DNA of 64,000 nucleotides from Dendrobium chrysotoxum (GCA_019925795.1 CM034314.1:80472780-80536779), one strand, 5' to 3'. Shown: positions 25,201 through 38,409, numbered from the stretch's first letter. Notes: generated from the letters alone by a model not told the origin. Numbers and translations: made by a program.

Positions 25201-27974
25201 ACGACTCCTAGATTTAGGTTAGGCCGGTGTTTTCTTCCTTTTCTGTTTCTGTGATGTGGCGATTTGCATGTGACACGTGTGCTGGTTGTTTTAGTTTCCT
25301 GTGTTAGATTTCTGTATTGATTTCTGTTATGGTGGTTTTATTTACTGAATTGTCTCTGTGATGTGATGGGGATAGATTACCCATAGGTTATGGGCGATTT
25401 TGATACTGATGATGTTTTCTACAGGTGGCCATGCTCATACAGTGCTGAAAGGGGGTTAAAAATAAATAAATCATAAATAGCTACTACAGGTGCTTTAGCT
25501 GCTTAGCCCCCAAATAAATAAGAGCATGGTCAAGTGTGGCTGGTTTGAGTACTTTTATTTTCATATATAACTGCTTGGGATGATTGATTTTTATTGCTTA
25601 GGATAACCCTGCAGGAGAGTCTAAATTTTTTTTAAAATTCTGATGTAATGTATTCGTTGTATCGAGTTGTGAAGGTTTATAAAATGGGGCATTTTATAAA
25701 AGATTAGGGATCCAAAGGGAAAAGAAAGTCCCCTCACAGGGAATTTCTTTTCATTTGGATATCCTACTAGCAGTGTACTATGAGGAGACTACGAGAAGGC
25801 GATCCACAGAAAGACTGGAAGATAAAGATGAAGACTAAAAATGCCTCATTTTAAAACTTGCGTCATTCTATAGGATTAGAATCTAGGTTATTGTAGGTGG
25901 AGCCTGGCCACCACTACTTTTCTGTACTCTGGGATGTATATTGTATGGTACTTGCCATGGACTTTGGACACTCTTTTCTGTGATTGTGATGTGATGATTT
26001 ACTTGTCTGTTTGCAGAGTTGAAATGGCATGATTTTCATAGGTTTCTTTCTTGCATGTGTATGTGCCTGACTCGCTAGGCTCTTTAGGGATAAAATTCTT
26101 TTACTCGTAATTAAAATTAAAATTTTAAGAATTAAATAACATAGAAAGATAACGATCTAGGGAATAGCCGGAAGCGTCCGGGGTCGCATGCATACTGATG
26201 CATTCTCTCCTCCTTGTTAAGACACTTCCCCGTGTGCGGGTAGAGTTCAGATAATTCAACCTATTAGGATGAGGTTCTGAACCTGGGGAAGCCTGGTCTT
26301 TTAAAAAAAATTATTTTATAAGCCTTTTTAAAATTTCATGCATTTCTGATTTGGATATTTCATCAGCACGCATTGCATTAGTAACTAATTAAAATTAAAA
26401 TTTAATTGTATTAATCTTAGGAGCATGGTACCATACATAAGTCCGAGGTCACTTAAGAAATCTCTCTAGATATCGACCTCAAATTCCAAAAATTTAGCCA
26501 CCCACCCATCTTTCATAAAGACCGGGCAGCATGGATTTTATACAATTAGGTGGTTTAGCTAGCTTTCCTTTTCAGGCAGGATGTAAGTCCAGAATGCATT
26601 AGTTAGGACACAGGCCTTAGTGTTGTGTAGAACACTGAGCCTACCTTAGATTTAGGATTCAAGACTACTACACTAGGTGTCTCGTAGTATGCTTCATCGG
26701 TGGGTAAGCCTCCTCCTCTTCAGGGGCTATAAATCCTACTTATCTGCGTCACATAGATGACACCTCCTCCATCTTTCTCTCACGTATATTTTGAGTGAAG
26801 TGATTTCTTTTTTTTTTTCAGTTTCCTTTAGTTTGACCGGCCGAGTGTTTATATGATCCGTGCATGTTGAAATAACCAAGTTGAGCCTATCTTTTCCCCT
26901 TGATTAGGAAGATCCTAGAAATTTTCCTACGTGCCAAATCCATTTAAGAGAATAATATAGTGTTCTTAATCGAGAGTTTTCTTAGGCTGAGTCTAAGATT
27001 AAATTAACCACGGGGGCTTACGCCCGTGGGAGACTGATCCCCACATCAAATAAACCTCATTCGAGCTGATGTATTGAATGGGGGAAATCTCGTGACTCTT
27101 GGGTTATGCATATTATTACCCATCAAGGTATGTGGGCGAAAGCCTCTATCCTCCATGGTTAATCGTATGTATAATCCCATCTGCCCTCCCATTGGTCTAC
27201 TTGTGTAGAGTGCAAAAATCTACGATCATTTTGCCCTACGGGATAGTGTGGTCGTACCCTTTACATTCTGTTCCCCACATGTAGAATCCTTTCGGAGACC
27301 CACACCTGCATTAAATGTTGGTGTTCATTTGGATATTTCAAACCATTATTCAACATCTCTTACATTTATTATTTCATTATATGTACGTGAAATTAAACTC
27401 CAGTTCATTGTTTGACATCTTTGAGTTTATAATTCAAGTTTGAATTTTTTATACAGTTGTCCAAAGTCAAGTCCCCTATAGTCAAATTTGATTTGGATCC
27501 TTTGTTTAATTCGAGTTCATTATCATTCTAATACAGGTTCCTTGTCCAGTGAAAAACCCGGCAGCCTCCCTGCGCCTCCCCCGTTTAGGGGAAAACCCAA
27601 GAGACATAGCCTTCCCCTCCACGCAACATGGGCGCTTCAGGTAGGTATCGAATGACACCTCGACCATAATTTCTTCAATCCCCGCTATGCTACATGAACG
27701 TTTAAGGGTCTTTGACACTTGTTTAAAAGAGCACATTTGTTTCCCCATATATTGGTATTTAGTTTTCATTCTCCCCATGCTACGTGAGCGCTTCGAGGCT
27801 TACCCACCTCATCGTGAGCATTGCACCAGTTTCCCTCCCACCATCCTATGTGTGCGTGTAGGGAGGTTCGCCGGCTCGTCGCTAGCGTCAAGAGCGGGGT
27901 TTAAGTTAGAAGTTATACCTATGTGAAGGACGTCGGCGATGGAGTTGGCATGCATATCATGGCACATTTCTTTC
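25201..27974. repeat. Non-coding LTR-element-like region
   Basis: This stretch of mixed composition has no gag/pol motif. It includes a copy (26960-27065) of the AATCGAGAG...CGGGGGCTTACGCCCG-type motif also found at 16675-16760 (inverted) and 30330-30430. It is probably LTR or spacer of a large LTR retrotransposon whose coding part is absent. Confidence 0.4.
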
Positions 27975-28275
27975 TTCTTTTAATTATAATTAATAACTAA
28001 TTATAACTAATTATAATTAATTATAAATAACTAGTCATAATTAAATTTAATTAATCATAACAAATATATGACTAATTAGTAATTAATTATAATTAAAAAT
28101 ATTTAGTCATAATTGAATTTAATCAATTAGGATTAATTTATAATTAATTAATAATTAATTATAACTAGACATAAATCATTATAATTAATTAAGTTAATTA
28201 TAACTAATTTATAATTAATTATAACTAAAATAATTATTTTTAATTAAATTTAATTAATTATAATTAGATTATATA
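27975..28275. repeat. AT-rich AATTAATTATAATTA-type repeat
   Basis: About 300 bp of degenerate tandem words (AATTAATTATAATTA, TAACTAATTATA). The sequence is nearly pure A/T and can form many local hairpins. Confidence 0.85.
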
Positions 28276-28289
28276 GGATGAATGCACGA

Positions 28290-28480
28290 TTAAACAAGAT
28301 TTAGGCTAAGAGGTTGTCAGATTGCCGATTTAAACAGGATTTCCACAGGATTTGAATAGGATTTATGCATTTGAGTAGGATTTAGAAATTCTATCGGGAA
28401 ATAAGATTTACATAGAATTTATACAAAATTTGAGCAGGATTTATGCTGCTTAGAAGGATTTAGGGACTGTTGAATCCCAC
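28290..28480. repeat. Degenerate CAGGATTT-type short repeats
   Basis: The word AGGATTT (with AAGATTT and AGAATTT variants) recurs about every 13-25 bp over 190 bp, next to the AT-rich block. Confidence 0.6.
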
Positions 28481-29519
28481 AGCTAGTTAAATCCTTCTGT
28501 TTCCTTCATCTGGCTCGACGAGTATACAGGATTTGGCTGAGGAAGTGCACGTAAGGGAGAAAGTTACCTTTACTGCGACTGAGCTCCCGTCACTACTTCC
28601 AATCAAAAGGTCCTAGCTTCCGATTCGACAGGAGGGAATGCCGTCGAAGAAGCCGTATGCCAGAGGGACTTCAGCTGCTATAGTCGACAAAGAGGATATA
28701 GGCGACTAGGGTTTCGGATGGGGAGGTCTAGCGGCAAAGGGGAAAATTGGGACTTTGGGGAGATCGAACAAGGCAGAGGCTTCAGAAGGCTTGTGATAGG
28801 GAAGAGGCGAAATGGATAGAAGGAGTTCGGGACTTTCTACAAGAGGAAGGTTTGCGAAAAGAAGAAGGAGGCTTACGAGACTTTTGCGTGTGAGGAAGAG
28901 CCAACGCAAAGGCCTCGATTGGCCTTCTTTTAATGCAAGCTGGAGTCGAGTCAGGACAAAGGCAAGAAGATAGCGTATGGTGCCATTTTGCACAGTAAAT
29001 CATTAACTATAGCAGGCGACGGATGCGACTCGAGCAAGGCTTCGGCATGGGCAGTAGTAGGTATGTGATGATTTAGGCTATGCTTTTTTATTGTTAATTT
29101 TTTTTTGCTTCATTATAGGGGTCAACAATCCTTGACTTGCATATTGCTCATTTATCATGCTTTGAATTTTATTATAAGTTTGGTTGACCTGCTAAAATTT
29201 TTAGCTCATTATATGTAGGTAAATGATTTCAGGTTATGATAGAGGATTAGAAGTGTGAGATTAACTCGGATTACTCAGTTATATTTTTTTTTTATTTTTG
29301 CTATTTTTTATACTCAGAACAGAGTAGTTGTGATATAATTATAGAGATCCTGAGTAGAGTATATAATTTTTAAGAATGAATATAGATGTGTAAATTAATA
29401 TTTTGAATTATAAAATTTATTCTTGATGTTTATTACTTATAGATGATATTAGATTACTGTGGTTATTATTTATTAAAAGATTAAAAAAATAATTCTTTCA
29501 AATTAGATTATGGGGCATC
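28481..29519. other. Purine-rich then AT-rich non-coding stretch
   Basis: 28560-29060 is purine-rich on the plus strand with GGAG/GAAG words. The minus-strand frames it leaves open show no domain. 29060-29519 is AT-rich. An LTR-element leader is possible but unproven. Confidence 0.4.
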
Positions 29520-30052
29520 ACAAACCCATTCCCACTGAATATTGGGCAGCTTAACATATAGGACTGGGTTGAAACCTGCTTTATTACCACTTCTAATAGA
29601 AGCTATAAGTCTGATTTTTAGGAGAAAATTTTTAGGAGACCCCTCTAACGGGCATCCTAGTATATAGGGCTAGGTTATAAGACCCACCAGCGAGCCACTT
29701 AGCTTGCACGGCTAGGTCATAAGACCCATCGTCAGGCAACTTATAAATCTAGAAGCCATAAGATCTATCTGTACATCAAAAATTCTTAAGCATCTTAGTC
29801 TATAGGGCTACGTTGTAAGACTCGCTATATGGGCCACCTCTAATAGAGGTTGTAAGACCCGTCATTAGGGATACTTTCAAATGAAAGCCTTATGCTCCAC
29901 CCAAATCCAATCACACGGGTAACTCCTAAATGGGGCTATAAGACCCAACCCAAACTTAAATTATGAGCAACTCCTAAACGGGGCCATAAGACTTAATTCA
30001 AATTTAAACTATGGGCAACTTTTAAATGAAGCCATAAGTCCCTACCTAAATT

Positions 30053-30060
<8 letters not shown>
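29520..30060. repeat. Degenerate tandem array with a CTATAAGACCC core
   Basis: Eight to ten imperfect units of roughly 45-65 bp share the pattern CCACTTCTAATAGAAG...TATAAGACCC, with variants such as GGGCTATAAGACCCA, AGGTTGTAAGACCCG and GAAGCCATAAG. Related units occur at 14500-14770 and, inverted, at 17960-18200. Each unit contains a small inverted repeat (CTTCTAATAGAAG). Confidence 0.7.

Positions 30061-30091
<31 letters not shown>
30057..30091. repeat. (TA)n microsatellite
   Basis: About 35 bp of uninterrupted TA repeats at the end of the tandem array. Confidence 0.9.
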
Positions 30092-30093
<2 letters not shown>

Positions 30094-30540
30094 ACCTCAG
30101 TCTACTCGAGATCTCTGAGAGGAGGCAACTCATATATGCTAATCAAATTTTCTGAACACTACGATCAATGGTCATTATTATTGGTAGACTGAATCCTACG
30201 ATATTTCCGGGATGATGAAACCATGAGATCTTGATCAGATCTACCTTCATCCCCCACAATAAGGGTTTATAATATTCATACACTATTGCACACACATTTT
30301 ACTTCATGCACATACTAAATATAATTCCATCCTTAATCGAGAGTACTCTTCTATGCATTATAAGGGGTAATTAACTATGAGGGCTTGTGCTCATATGAAG
30401 TAGGGACCAGATCTAAATAAACCCTAACACTATTCTCAGGGGAAATTTGGTTAATTTAAAATTCAATCTACCTCAGGAAAATAAGGACCTTAAGCTTGTA
30501 AGAGTGAGGTTCATGCTTATTTTCCTAAGCGAGCAGAATT
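30092..30540. other. LTR-like motif next to the truncated copia element
   Basis: 30330-30430 is the third copy of the GGGGTAATTAACTATGAGGG-type motif. The region ends where the copia-derived sequence begins, suggesting an insertion or deletion junction near 30540. Confidence 0.45.
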
Positions 30541-30544
30541 TTGG

Positions 30545-32998
30545 CGACGTATGTGAAGAAGAAGTGGTGATCTGAACTTGGTGGAGTGGAGGAAATATAA
30601 GTTGAAAAAATTGCAGTGGATGGTGGAGATAATGGAGGATTATGGGATTTTGGTGGAGTAATATGAGTAGTGGAGGTGGGTACTAGTGTAACAGGAGGAG
30701 GATACGTATGTTAAGAAGAAGAAGTGGTGACATAAACCAGGAACAAGGAATGATAATGAAAGATATGTTTGTGAAATTGAACATTAATAGAGATAGTGAT
30801 TTTTCCTGTAAGATATTATAACAGTAAAAACCTTTTGTATTTCAGCATAACCAATAAACACAACTTTGAAGGTTGGAGGAGCTAATTGGTGTGTTAAATG
30901 AGGTGGAATAAGTGGATAACACAAGCAAACAAAGACTCTGAGTAGATTATAAGCAGGTGGCTTATTATATAATATTTTATATGGAGATTTTTTGTGTAGT
31001 AAGGGAGGGCAGACGGTTAATTAAGTGAACTGAAGTGAGAGTAGCATATACTCATAAATGATATAGAAGGTTTGCTTCAAGAAGTAGAGTCCTGGTAGTT
31101 TCGATTATGTGGCGAAGTTTAGGCTCGATAACTCCATTTTGTTGAGGTGTATATAAACAACAAATTTGATGAGTGATGTCATGATTAATAAGAAAATTTT
31201 TAAAGGTATTATTAACATATTCACGACCACCATCAGAATGAAACGTTATTATGGGTGTATTGAATTATTTCTCAACCATTTTCTTGAATTGTTGAACTTA
31301 GTAAATGTCTCAAATTTTTGTATCATATGATATATTTATGAATATCTCAAAAAACCATCCACAAAGAGCACATAATATCAAAAATAATTAAAAGAAGAAA
31401 TAGGGGTAGGTCCCCATACATCTGAATGGATTAATTGTAAAGGTCGAGATGAAAAAGACATAGATAAAGAAAAATGGGTTCTATGACTCTTTGATTGAGA
31501 GCGAGAAGTACAATGCAAATGAGAAACAACTTTAATATGTGGGTGTTTAAGAGTTAGAGAAGCTAAAATAATAGAATGTGGATGGCCAAGATGCTTGTGC
31601 CATATATCAGAAGAAGAAAATTGCATGAGGAGGGCTGCAGGAGTTAAAGTTTTAGAAGCAATAGGATAGAGCTCGTTACGATAGGAACCTTGAAGGAGAG
31701 GCCGATTAGTCTTCAAATCCTGAATTTGATAACCATGTGAGGTAAAAAGAATAGAAAAAATATTGTTAGAGGTGAGTTGCTTGACAGAGATGCATATTAA
31801 GAGTAAGATCTAAGACATGATAGAGAGGTTTAAGTAATAGCTTACATGATGGTGTGGGTAAAAGGCCTTGTCCAGTAACACTATAGGTAACGAATGACCA
31901 TTAATTATAGAAATATGCTTTTTTCCGTAATAAGTTTGGGTGTCTTGTAGCTGATTGAGATTTGGAGTGAGATGGGAGGATGCACCGGTGTCAAGAAACC
32001 AATTAGAGGTGGGAGTTGGTGATGCATAGTAAGAGTTGTATATTGAATGAGTTATGGTTGATAGGAGAAGTCAGCTCTATACCAGCAGGCATCAGCAAAA
32101 TGACCACGTTTAAGGCAAATCTGACATTCAATAGGAGAAGTATTTCACGCACGAGCTCCCCATCCATTAGCAGAATGACCACCACGAGCTGTAGATCGTC
32201 CTCTGGGAAAAAGTTGATACCGACCTTTACCTCTTCCTTGAGAAGTAGTGAGAGCAACCTGAGATTCACATGTTTGGAGATATGAATATCTCGAATGGCT
32301 TCTACTGCTAAGTTTATTTTCTCATTGCACAATAAGGAATATATATCATCTAGACTCAAAGGCTGTAAGTTGGTGTGAATAGCGGTTTTTAAAGCATTAT
32401 ACGAAGATGATAGACCATTTAATGTGTATAAAATAATGTCTTCTATTTCAAGAAAACTTCCTGCAATATTAATGGCATCTACTTTGGATTTGATCAATGA
32501 TAGGTACTGAGTTATGGTCATGTCTTTCACAGTTAAATGATATAGCACATTCTTAAGTTGAAGTATGCTAGATCGATTTGGAGATTGAAGCCTCTTCTCA
32601 ATTGTAATCCATATATCATGACATGTATCTAGATTAAGGATATAAGGAAGGAGAGAAGCTGAGATAATAGAATAAAGAGCTGCTGCAATGTTTTGATAAA
32701 CAAGCATCCAAGGACTGTAGTGTGGGTTGGGAGATGGAACACCATCACCACTAAAACTGTATTTACTTGGGCGGGCAGTAGTACCATCCAGAAAGCCAGC
32801 AAACCCATTAGCTATAAAAAACTTTGAGAACTTGTAAATGCCATGTGCGATAATTATCAGTTGTAAGAGGGGTATGAATAATATTTTTCATATTATTCAT
32901 AAGAAACTTCAGCTGAACAGGAATTGTTAATATAAAAGAGCTGTTGGGTGAGTTTTCAGCCATGTTGGATCAGAAAAAGAAGAAGCAGAGGATGCCAT
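30545..32998 (-). pseudogene. Truncated Ty1/copia gag-protease-integrase region
   Basis: The minus-strand reading starts near 32963-32998 (MAENSPNSSF, TPLTTDNYRTWHLQ). A UBN2-type gag core follows (LDTCHDIWITIEKRL, LKNVLYHLTVKDMTITQYL, IHTNLQPLSLDDIYSLL). A zinc-knuckle region, in shifted frames, lies near 32090-32230. GAG-pre-integrase follows near 31620-31530 (IWHKHLGHPHS), then the start of integrase (IHSDVWGP). Integrase remnants run on with many stops, followed by a Pro-rich linker. The element ends at about 30545, just before RT should begin; RT, RNase H and the 3' LTR are missing. The leader is interrupted by the LINE at 33028-38521. Confidence 0.88.
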
Positions 32999-33427
32999 TG
33001 AAGCAGATCGTACCTTGCTACTGTCTTTTTTTTTTTTTTTGGAAATTTGGGGCCTTAGCCCATATATTAAGATGAAAAATGATTACAAGTAAGTAAGAAA
33101 AAACCTATAAAGGAAAAGGAAGAGAAATCCCAACAAAAAAGAGGGGGGGGGGGAGAGGGAAAAAGGACTCAGACATTAAGGGAGCACCCCAATCATACAT
33201 CAAAATTCAGCCAACTGACTGGGGAGGAATCGCCCATCAACAGTAGAGACCTAGTTCGTAGTTGCCACAAGACCAGCAGAATTCAACATGGGTCAAGGGC
33301 ACAAGGGCCATCCAAGGAAACCACCACCAAAAAACCCAGTCAGATAGGGGCTCCCAGATCATCATCGTCCCATCAAAAACTCCGACCAAAAAAAGCAACG
33401 AAAAGAATCAGTAGCAACATCCAAAAC

Positions 33428-36400
33428 TCAAAATATCGTAGGAATTTTTTTTTTGAGAAGATCCACATTCTTCCAGCCAATACTTTTACTTCTAATGATT
33501 CGTTTTATCTCATCAACCACCGCCCCAGGTGACAGCCAACTATTAGAGAAACGACGGTTGTTTCTCTCCCTCCAAATATAATAAACACTGCAAGCTATGA
33601 TAGAGAAACAAAAGTTTTTCTCCAATTTAGAACATGAGAATTCCGAATCCAGAAAATCAAAGGCCTGGTGGAGATTAGGCCTAAATAAAAATCTCTCAAA
33701 CCCAGGAAGAAGAGCCGTGAGAACCGTGAAAGTGAAATCACAGTCAAAAAATATATGATGGTGAGATTCCAAGTTGCCAATACAAAAAGAACATCCAGCT
33801 GAAACTTGCATTCCTTTCCGAATAAGAACATCGGCACATTTAAGTTTACCCAGAATAGCCATCCAAGCATAGCAAGCAAATTTAAGTGAAGCTTTTTTGT
33901 GCCAAATGAATTTATGCCATGGAACCTCCACCATATTAACATAGAAAAATTTTGTGAAATGCTTGAATTTTGGATCGGTGAAGCCATCCCAGGATGAGGC
34001 GAGACTCTCCAAAATATCAATACTATAAATTTCCAATCACAAATTAGGGGGAAGAAGAACAGGTAAATTCCAATGCCCATTATCAATAAAATCTCCCACC
34101 TTGAAATGAGACAACCTAGAATCAGAAAACCTATCCGCAAGGTAATTCCCATTTAACCAAGGATCTCAGAGAAAAGAGAAATTGGACTGAGGGTTGACAG
34201 TAAGTTTGAGGAGAGGTTTAATTCTTTGGGCCACATAGTGAATAAATTTCCAAAATTTGGAGGCATAATGGGACAGGGGTTTCCATGGAGATTCATATTT
34301 CGCTCTGAACCAGGATCCTGCAAGAGTAGTCGTAATGAAGAGCCGCCAAATAAAGGAGTAAGTAGCTCCAAAATAATAAGCATCGAATGAAAGAATGCCA
34401 AGGCCACCATGTATTTTAGGCATGGTAATATTATTCCAAGCAATTAAATATAATTTGCGATCACAAATGTTCCCATGTAACAGAAATTTAGAGCACAACT
34501 TGGATATGTAATTACGACAAGCTTTAGGTATAATTGAACCCCGTATCCAATAGGCAATCGTATTAGCAATGGTGAACTTCAAAAATTATAGTCTACCTGC
34601 AAAAGAGAGAAATTTAACTTTTCAACCCTCAAGTAGAGCTGAAATTTTGCTCAGAAGGGGCTGGAAATAAGAAAAATTCAGGCGACTGGGAGAAATAGGG
34701 ATGCCCAGGTAAGTAAGAAAGCTAGAGAATGAATGAATGCCCAGAAGTTCCACACAAGCAACAGAGGAGCGAGCATCTTTGGCAAAGAGGATCGAGCTTT
34801 TGCTAGGATTGATATGAAGGTTGGAAGTAGTAGCAAAGCGGCATAAAGCACTTTTCAGATTAGTGACATTGTCAGGTCCAGCATTCCCAAAAATCAGAAG
34901 GTCATCAGCAAACATGAGATGATTAATCTCAACCCTATTACAAGATAAGCCAGAAAAGAAGGTGGGGTGGAGACAACAAGAGAGACCATCCATAGCAATG
35001 CAAAACAAAAGCGGGGATAGAGGGCAACCCTGGCGAAGCCCCGAAGAAGATTTAAAAAATCCCTCCAATGAACCATTTATACAAATGGAAAAATAAACCT
35101 CTGATATGCAACCTTTAATCCATTTAATAAAGATATCAGGGAAACCTTTAAGCCTCAGCCAATGCAAGAGAAACTCTCTGGATAAAGAGTCAAAAACTTT
35201 CTGGATGTCCAATTTAGCATAGAAAAATTACTCTCAGATTTAAAATCCCTCAAAATTTCAGAAGCCAGAAGAATATTGTCAAAGGAGTTCCTTTTAGTGA
35301 TAAAACCTCCTTGACTGTCATGGATAATATAAGGTAAAATCTCCTTCAATCTATTTGCCAGTAATTTAGCCACCGATTTATAAAAACATTACATAAAGAG
35401 ATGGGTTTATAGTCAGAAATATGATCTGCATGAGATTTTTTTGGGATTAGGGCAATGGCAGTGGCCTTAGCAGCTCTAGGCAAATATCCTGAGGTGAAAA
35501 AACTCTTAATAGCCCTGCAAAGATGAGGACCAATCAAATGCCAAGTCTTCTTATAGAAATCAAAAGTGAAGCCATCGGGGCCAGGAGCAGCCGAGGGATT
35601 GCTAGAGAAAATAATTCCTTTAATTTCATCATCAAACACCGGAGCAATAAGGGAAGTGTAAAATTGTTGGGGGACCAGGTTTCCCGGAGGGATGGCAGGA
35701 TCATCCCAAAAAACATGACTAGAAGCATTGAAAACACCTTGAAAATGCTAAATAATAGCATCAGAAATGTCAGTATGAGTTGAGGAGTGCCCTTGGTCAG
35801 TAGTGATTTCTCTAATGACATTCCTATTTTTCCTCGCTCTAACCGAGCAAATCATCCTCACCCTTAGCAAGACAATGAGCCTTGGCCCTTTGGGAAACCC
35901 AAGAAAACCAAGCAGATTGAAAAATTGCTAAATTATCATTAATCATTAACCAATTTAAGTCTGGAGTTTAAGTTTTGGTCCAAAGGCTGAGATTGGAGGT
36001 CATTCAAATAAGACCTTGTAGGTTTTTAAGCTTAAGGATGGAATTAGATAAGTAGTTGGCAGAAGCCCAATTCTTAGCCTTTAGGGAACCCTTAAGAACC
36101 TTAAGACAATTATATAAAGCAGAAATGGGGCTACCCATAGTCGGCCTGGCAAAAGCATTCAGAACATCATCTCAGAATCCATCCATTCTAATCTAGTAAT
36201 TTTTAAACATAAACCTGGCCTTGGGGGAATATGAATAAGAATCCATGAAGATTAGAGGAGAATGATCTGAACCCCCAGGAGGGGCCACTTTATAAAATGC
36301 AGTTGGAAAATGGTTAAGAAGCGCCGAGTTGACCAACACACGATCAAGCTTTATGTGGATAGGAAGATCCACCCTTTGATTGTACCAAGTATAGAATAGT

Positions 36401-36957
36401 CCCATAGAGGCCAGGTCTTGGACACCACAGTCAAAAATGCATTTGTTAAGCTCCCCTAAAGAGCTTGGGGGGATAGGATTCCCACCTGCTTTCTCATGAT
36501 CAAACCGACAGCAATTGAAATCCCCCAATATTATCCAAGGTTGATTATTGGGAGAAACATGATTAAAAAGATCCCCCCAGAGTTCTTTTCTATCTTCAAA
36601 ATTGTTAGCAGCATAGACAACTGATAGGTAAACAGGAGGAGTAGAGGCAGCCGAAAAAATTCCATGGATTAGCTGAGACGAGGTGAAAATAGGAGTGAAG
36701 GAAACGTAGGAAATGTCTCATTTAATCCAGATCCTTCCCGGGGGGGAAAAACAAAAATTGTTATAGCTAGCTTCATTTTCAAAAACTTTGTGGTTATACG
36801 AAAACTAAGGGTCGAGAGAAGACTGTAACTGAATTTTAGCTTCCAAAATGCATAATAATTTGAGGCTATAAGTGGCAACCAAGTCTTTGCAAAGCCGCAC
36901 TTTGTCCAGGTTGTTAAACCCCCTCATGTTCCAACTAGCAAATGGGGTGCAGAGCAT
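33428..36957 (-). pseudogene. LINE ORF2 (endonuclease-reverse transcriptase), frame-shifted
   Basis: The start ATG overlaps the ORF1 stop by one base (TAATG). The N-terminus reads FASWNMRGFNN, an APE-type endonuclease start. MGDFNCCRFDHEKAGG and the catalytic SDHSPLIF follow near 36500-36260. The RT domain shows PGPDGFTFDFYK, QGGFITKRN, RQGCPLSPLLF and an intact FADDLLIFG. The C-terminus has a zf-RVT region (ASLKFACYAWMAILGKL) and YIWRERNNRRF, ending at the stop at 33428. The frame changes between the endonuclease and about 35640, again near 35370, and again near 35210. The reconstructed length is about 1,170 codons, normal for plant L1. Confidence 0.88.
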
Positions 36958-38409
36958 TAAAACTGAGTAGGTTGAGCCTTTTTGACGGATTTAGGCTTTC
37001 CTTTTTTGGGTTGTTTTGGAGGTTTTGTGTTGACTTTATAGTCGGATTGTGGGTCATTGGATTTTTCAGGTTCATAAGAGGAAGAAGCTTCTTCAGAGAA
37101 GGAGGAAGTAAGCAAATCAACAGGCTGAGGAGGGGGGGGGGTCAGAATGTTGAGGGATAATAGAAGTATCATATTCTAACAAGGTAGCAAACGCATTGGA
37201 AATGGGGATTATAAGTGGTGGAAGGCAGGAGGGAGGAGAGCACGATCTGAGGAGGAGGAAATTTCAGTGGGCAGATTAAGGTTGAGCCGTGGTGAAGTTT
37301 TAGAGGGGTTGGACTGATTGATATTAGAAAATGGGTCTAGGGTTAGGGAAGGAGAGATGGGGGGGGGGAGAGTTGACTGGGGATGCCTTAAAAGGGGAAA
37401 TAGAGGAAGTAAGAGGAGCCACCTTGTAAGGACTTATGGCTGTGGTATGGGTGTTGGTGTTATCAGAGGGTGGAACAGGGCCTAGCAGCGATATCAGATT
37501 AGAGGAAGGAGCCATCACAACAGAAGGAATAGTAGGTGGGGGCTTGGAAATAGAAGCGTTTTGTTTCCTTGGGAATGGATTTCTGCTGGTACTACGACCT
37601 CGAGGGGGGGGGGGAGTATGGGTTTTGGATTCGGGTTAGAAGGGCAGAGAGCAAAGGGATGAATGAGAGATCCGCATCCCTCACACGAAGTAGGCTTCCA
37701 ATCATAAACAACTTTAAGGTTCATATCTTCTCCATCAATCTGAATTGGAATTTCCTCAAGAAATGAGGAGTCCTTACCGATTTGGACACAAACCCTAGCA
37801 AAAGTGAGATGAGTTCGTTTCGCCGTTAGAGAATCCACCGAAAGCGGTATGCCAATGTAACTAGCAATTTTAGAAATACCATAAGGTGTCTAGAGAGCTA
37901 GAGGGAGATCAATAATTTTCACCCAGATTGGGACAGGTCACCCAGATTGGGATAGGGGCCGACTCATCCCGCACTGGCTTGAACTTTGGGGACCAACGTT
38001 GTAAAATGAATGGTTTGCCCAGTAAGAACTAAGGTCCCCCCGACCAGACCAAATCCAGGTCTTCAGCAGAAGTAAATTTTAACAAGAAAAAGACGTCTGC
38101 AAGCGAGAGTAGAGACATCAAACCTTTTAGATTCCAAACCTTCTTCATAGCCGATAGTAGCCGCTTGTAATAAGGGCGTTGTCCAATCGAGTAACCAACG
38201 AGGGAGAGCGCCCAGAGGGAGGAACCTTCAGAAAGATCTTCCGTCGAGAAGGTGAGCTTTTTACAGGGAGATACGAATGACATCGAAAATAGTGGAGTAG
38301 AGGAAGTCGGGGCTGTAAGGTTGTCGGCATAAGAACCTATAGGAGGAGGGAGAGGACCCACACGCGAAGGGGAAGAGAGAGGAGGAAAATCGTGGGGAGA
38401 GACCTCCAT
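36957..38409 (-). pseudogene. LINE ORF1 (nucleic-acid-binding protein), frame-shifted
   Basis: Read on the minus strand, the N-terminal part is Pro/Ser-rich and followed by a DUF4283-like domain (YYKRLLSAMKKVWNLKG, FTSAEDLDLVWSGGP). In another frame comes RVCVQIGKDSSFLEEIPIQ and then a zinc-knuckle-like CEGCGSLIHPFALCP. The C-terminus is Lys/Pro-rich and ends PTQF with TAA at 36957-36959. At least two frame changes are needed. Three C runs of 9-10 nt on the coding strand (near 37130, 37360 and 37605) are likely slip sites. ORF1 proteins coat LINE RNA (family knowledge). The first ATG used here (38409) is a guess. Confidence 0.75.

Noticed and set aside
28706..29003. Two overlapping minus-strand frames of 73-95 aa
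   Set aside because: They are antisense to a purine-rich block, with Leu/Ser/Pro-rich composition and no domain.
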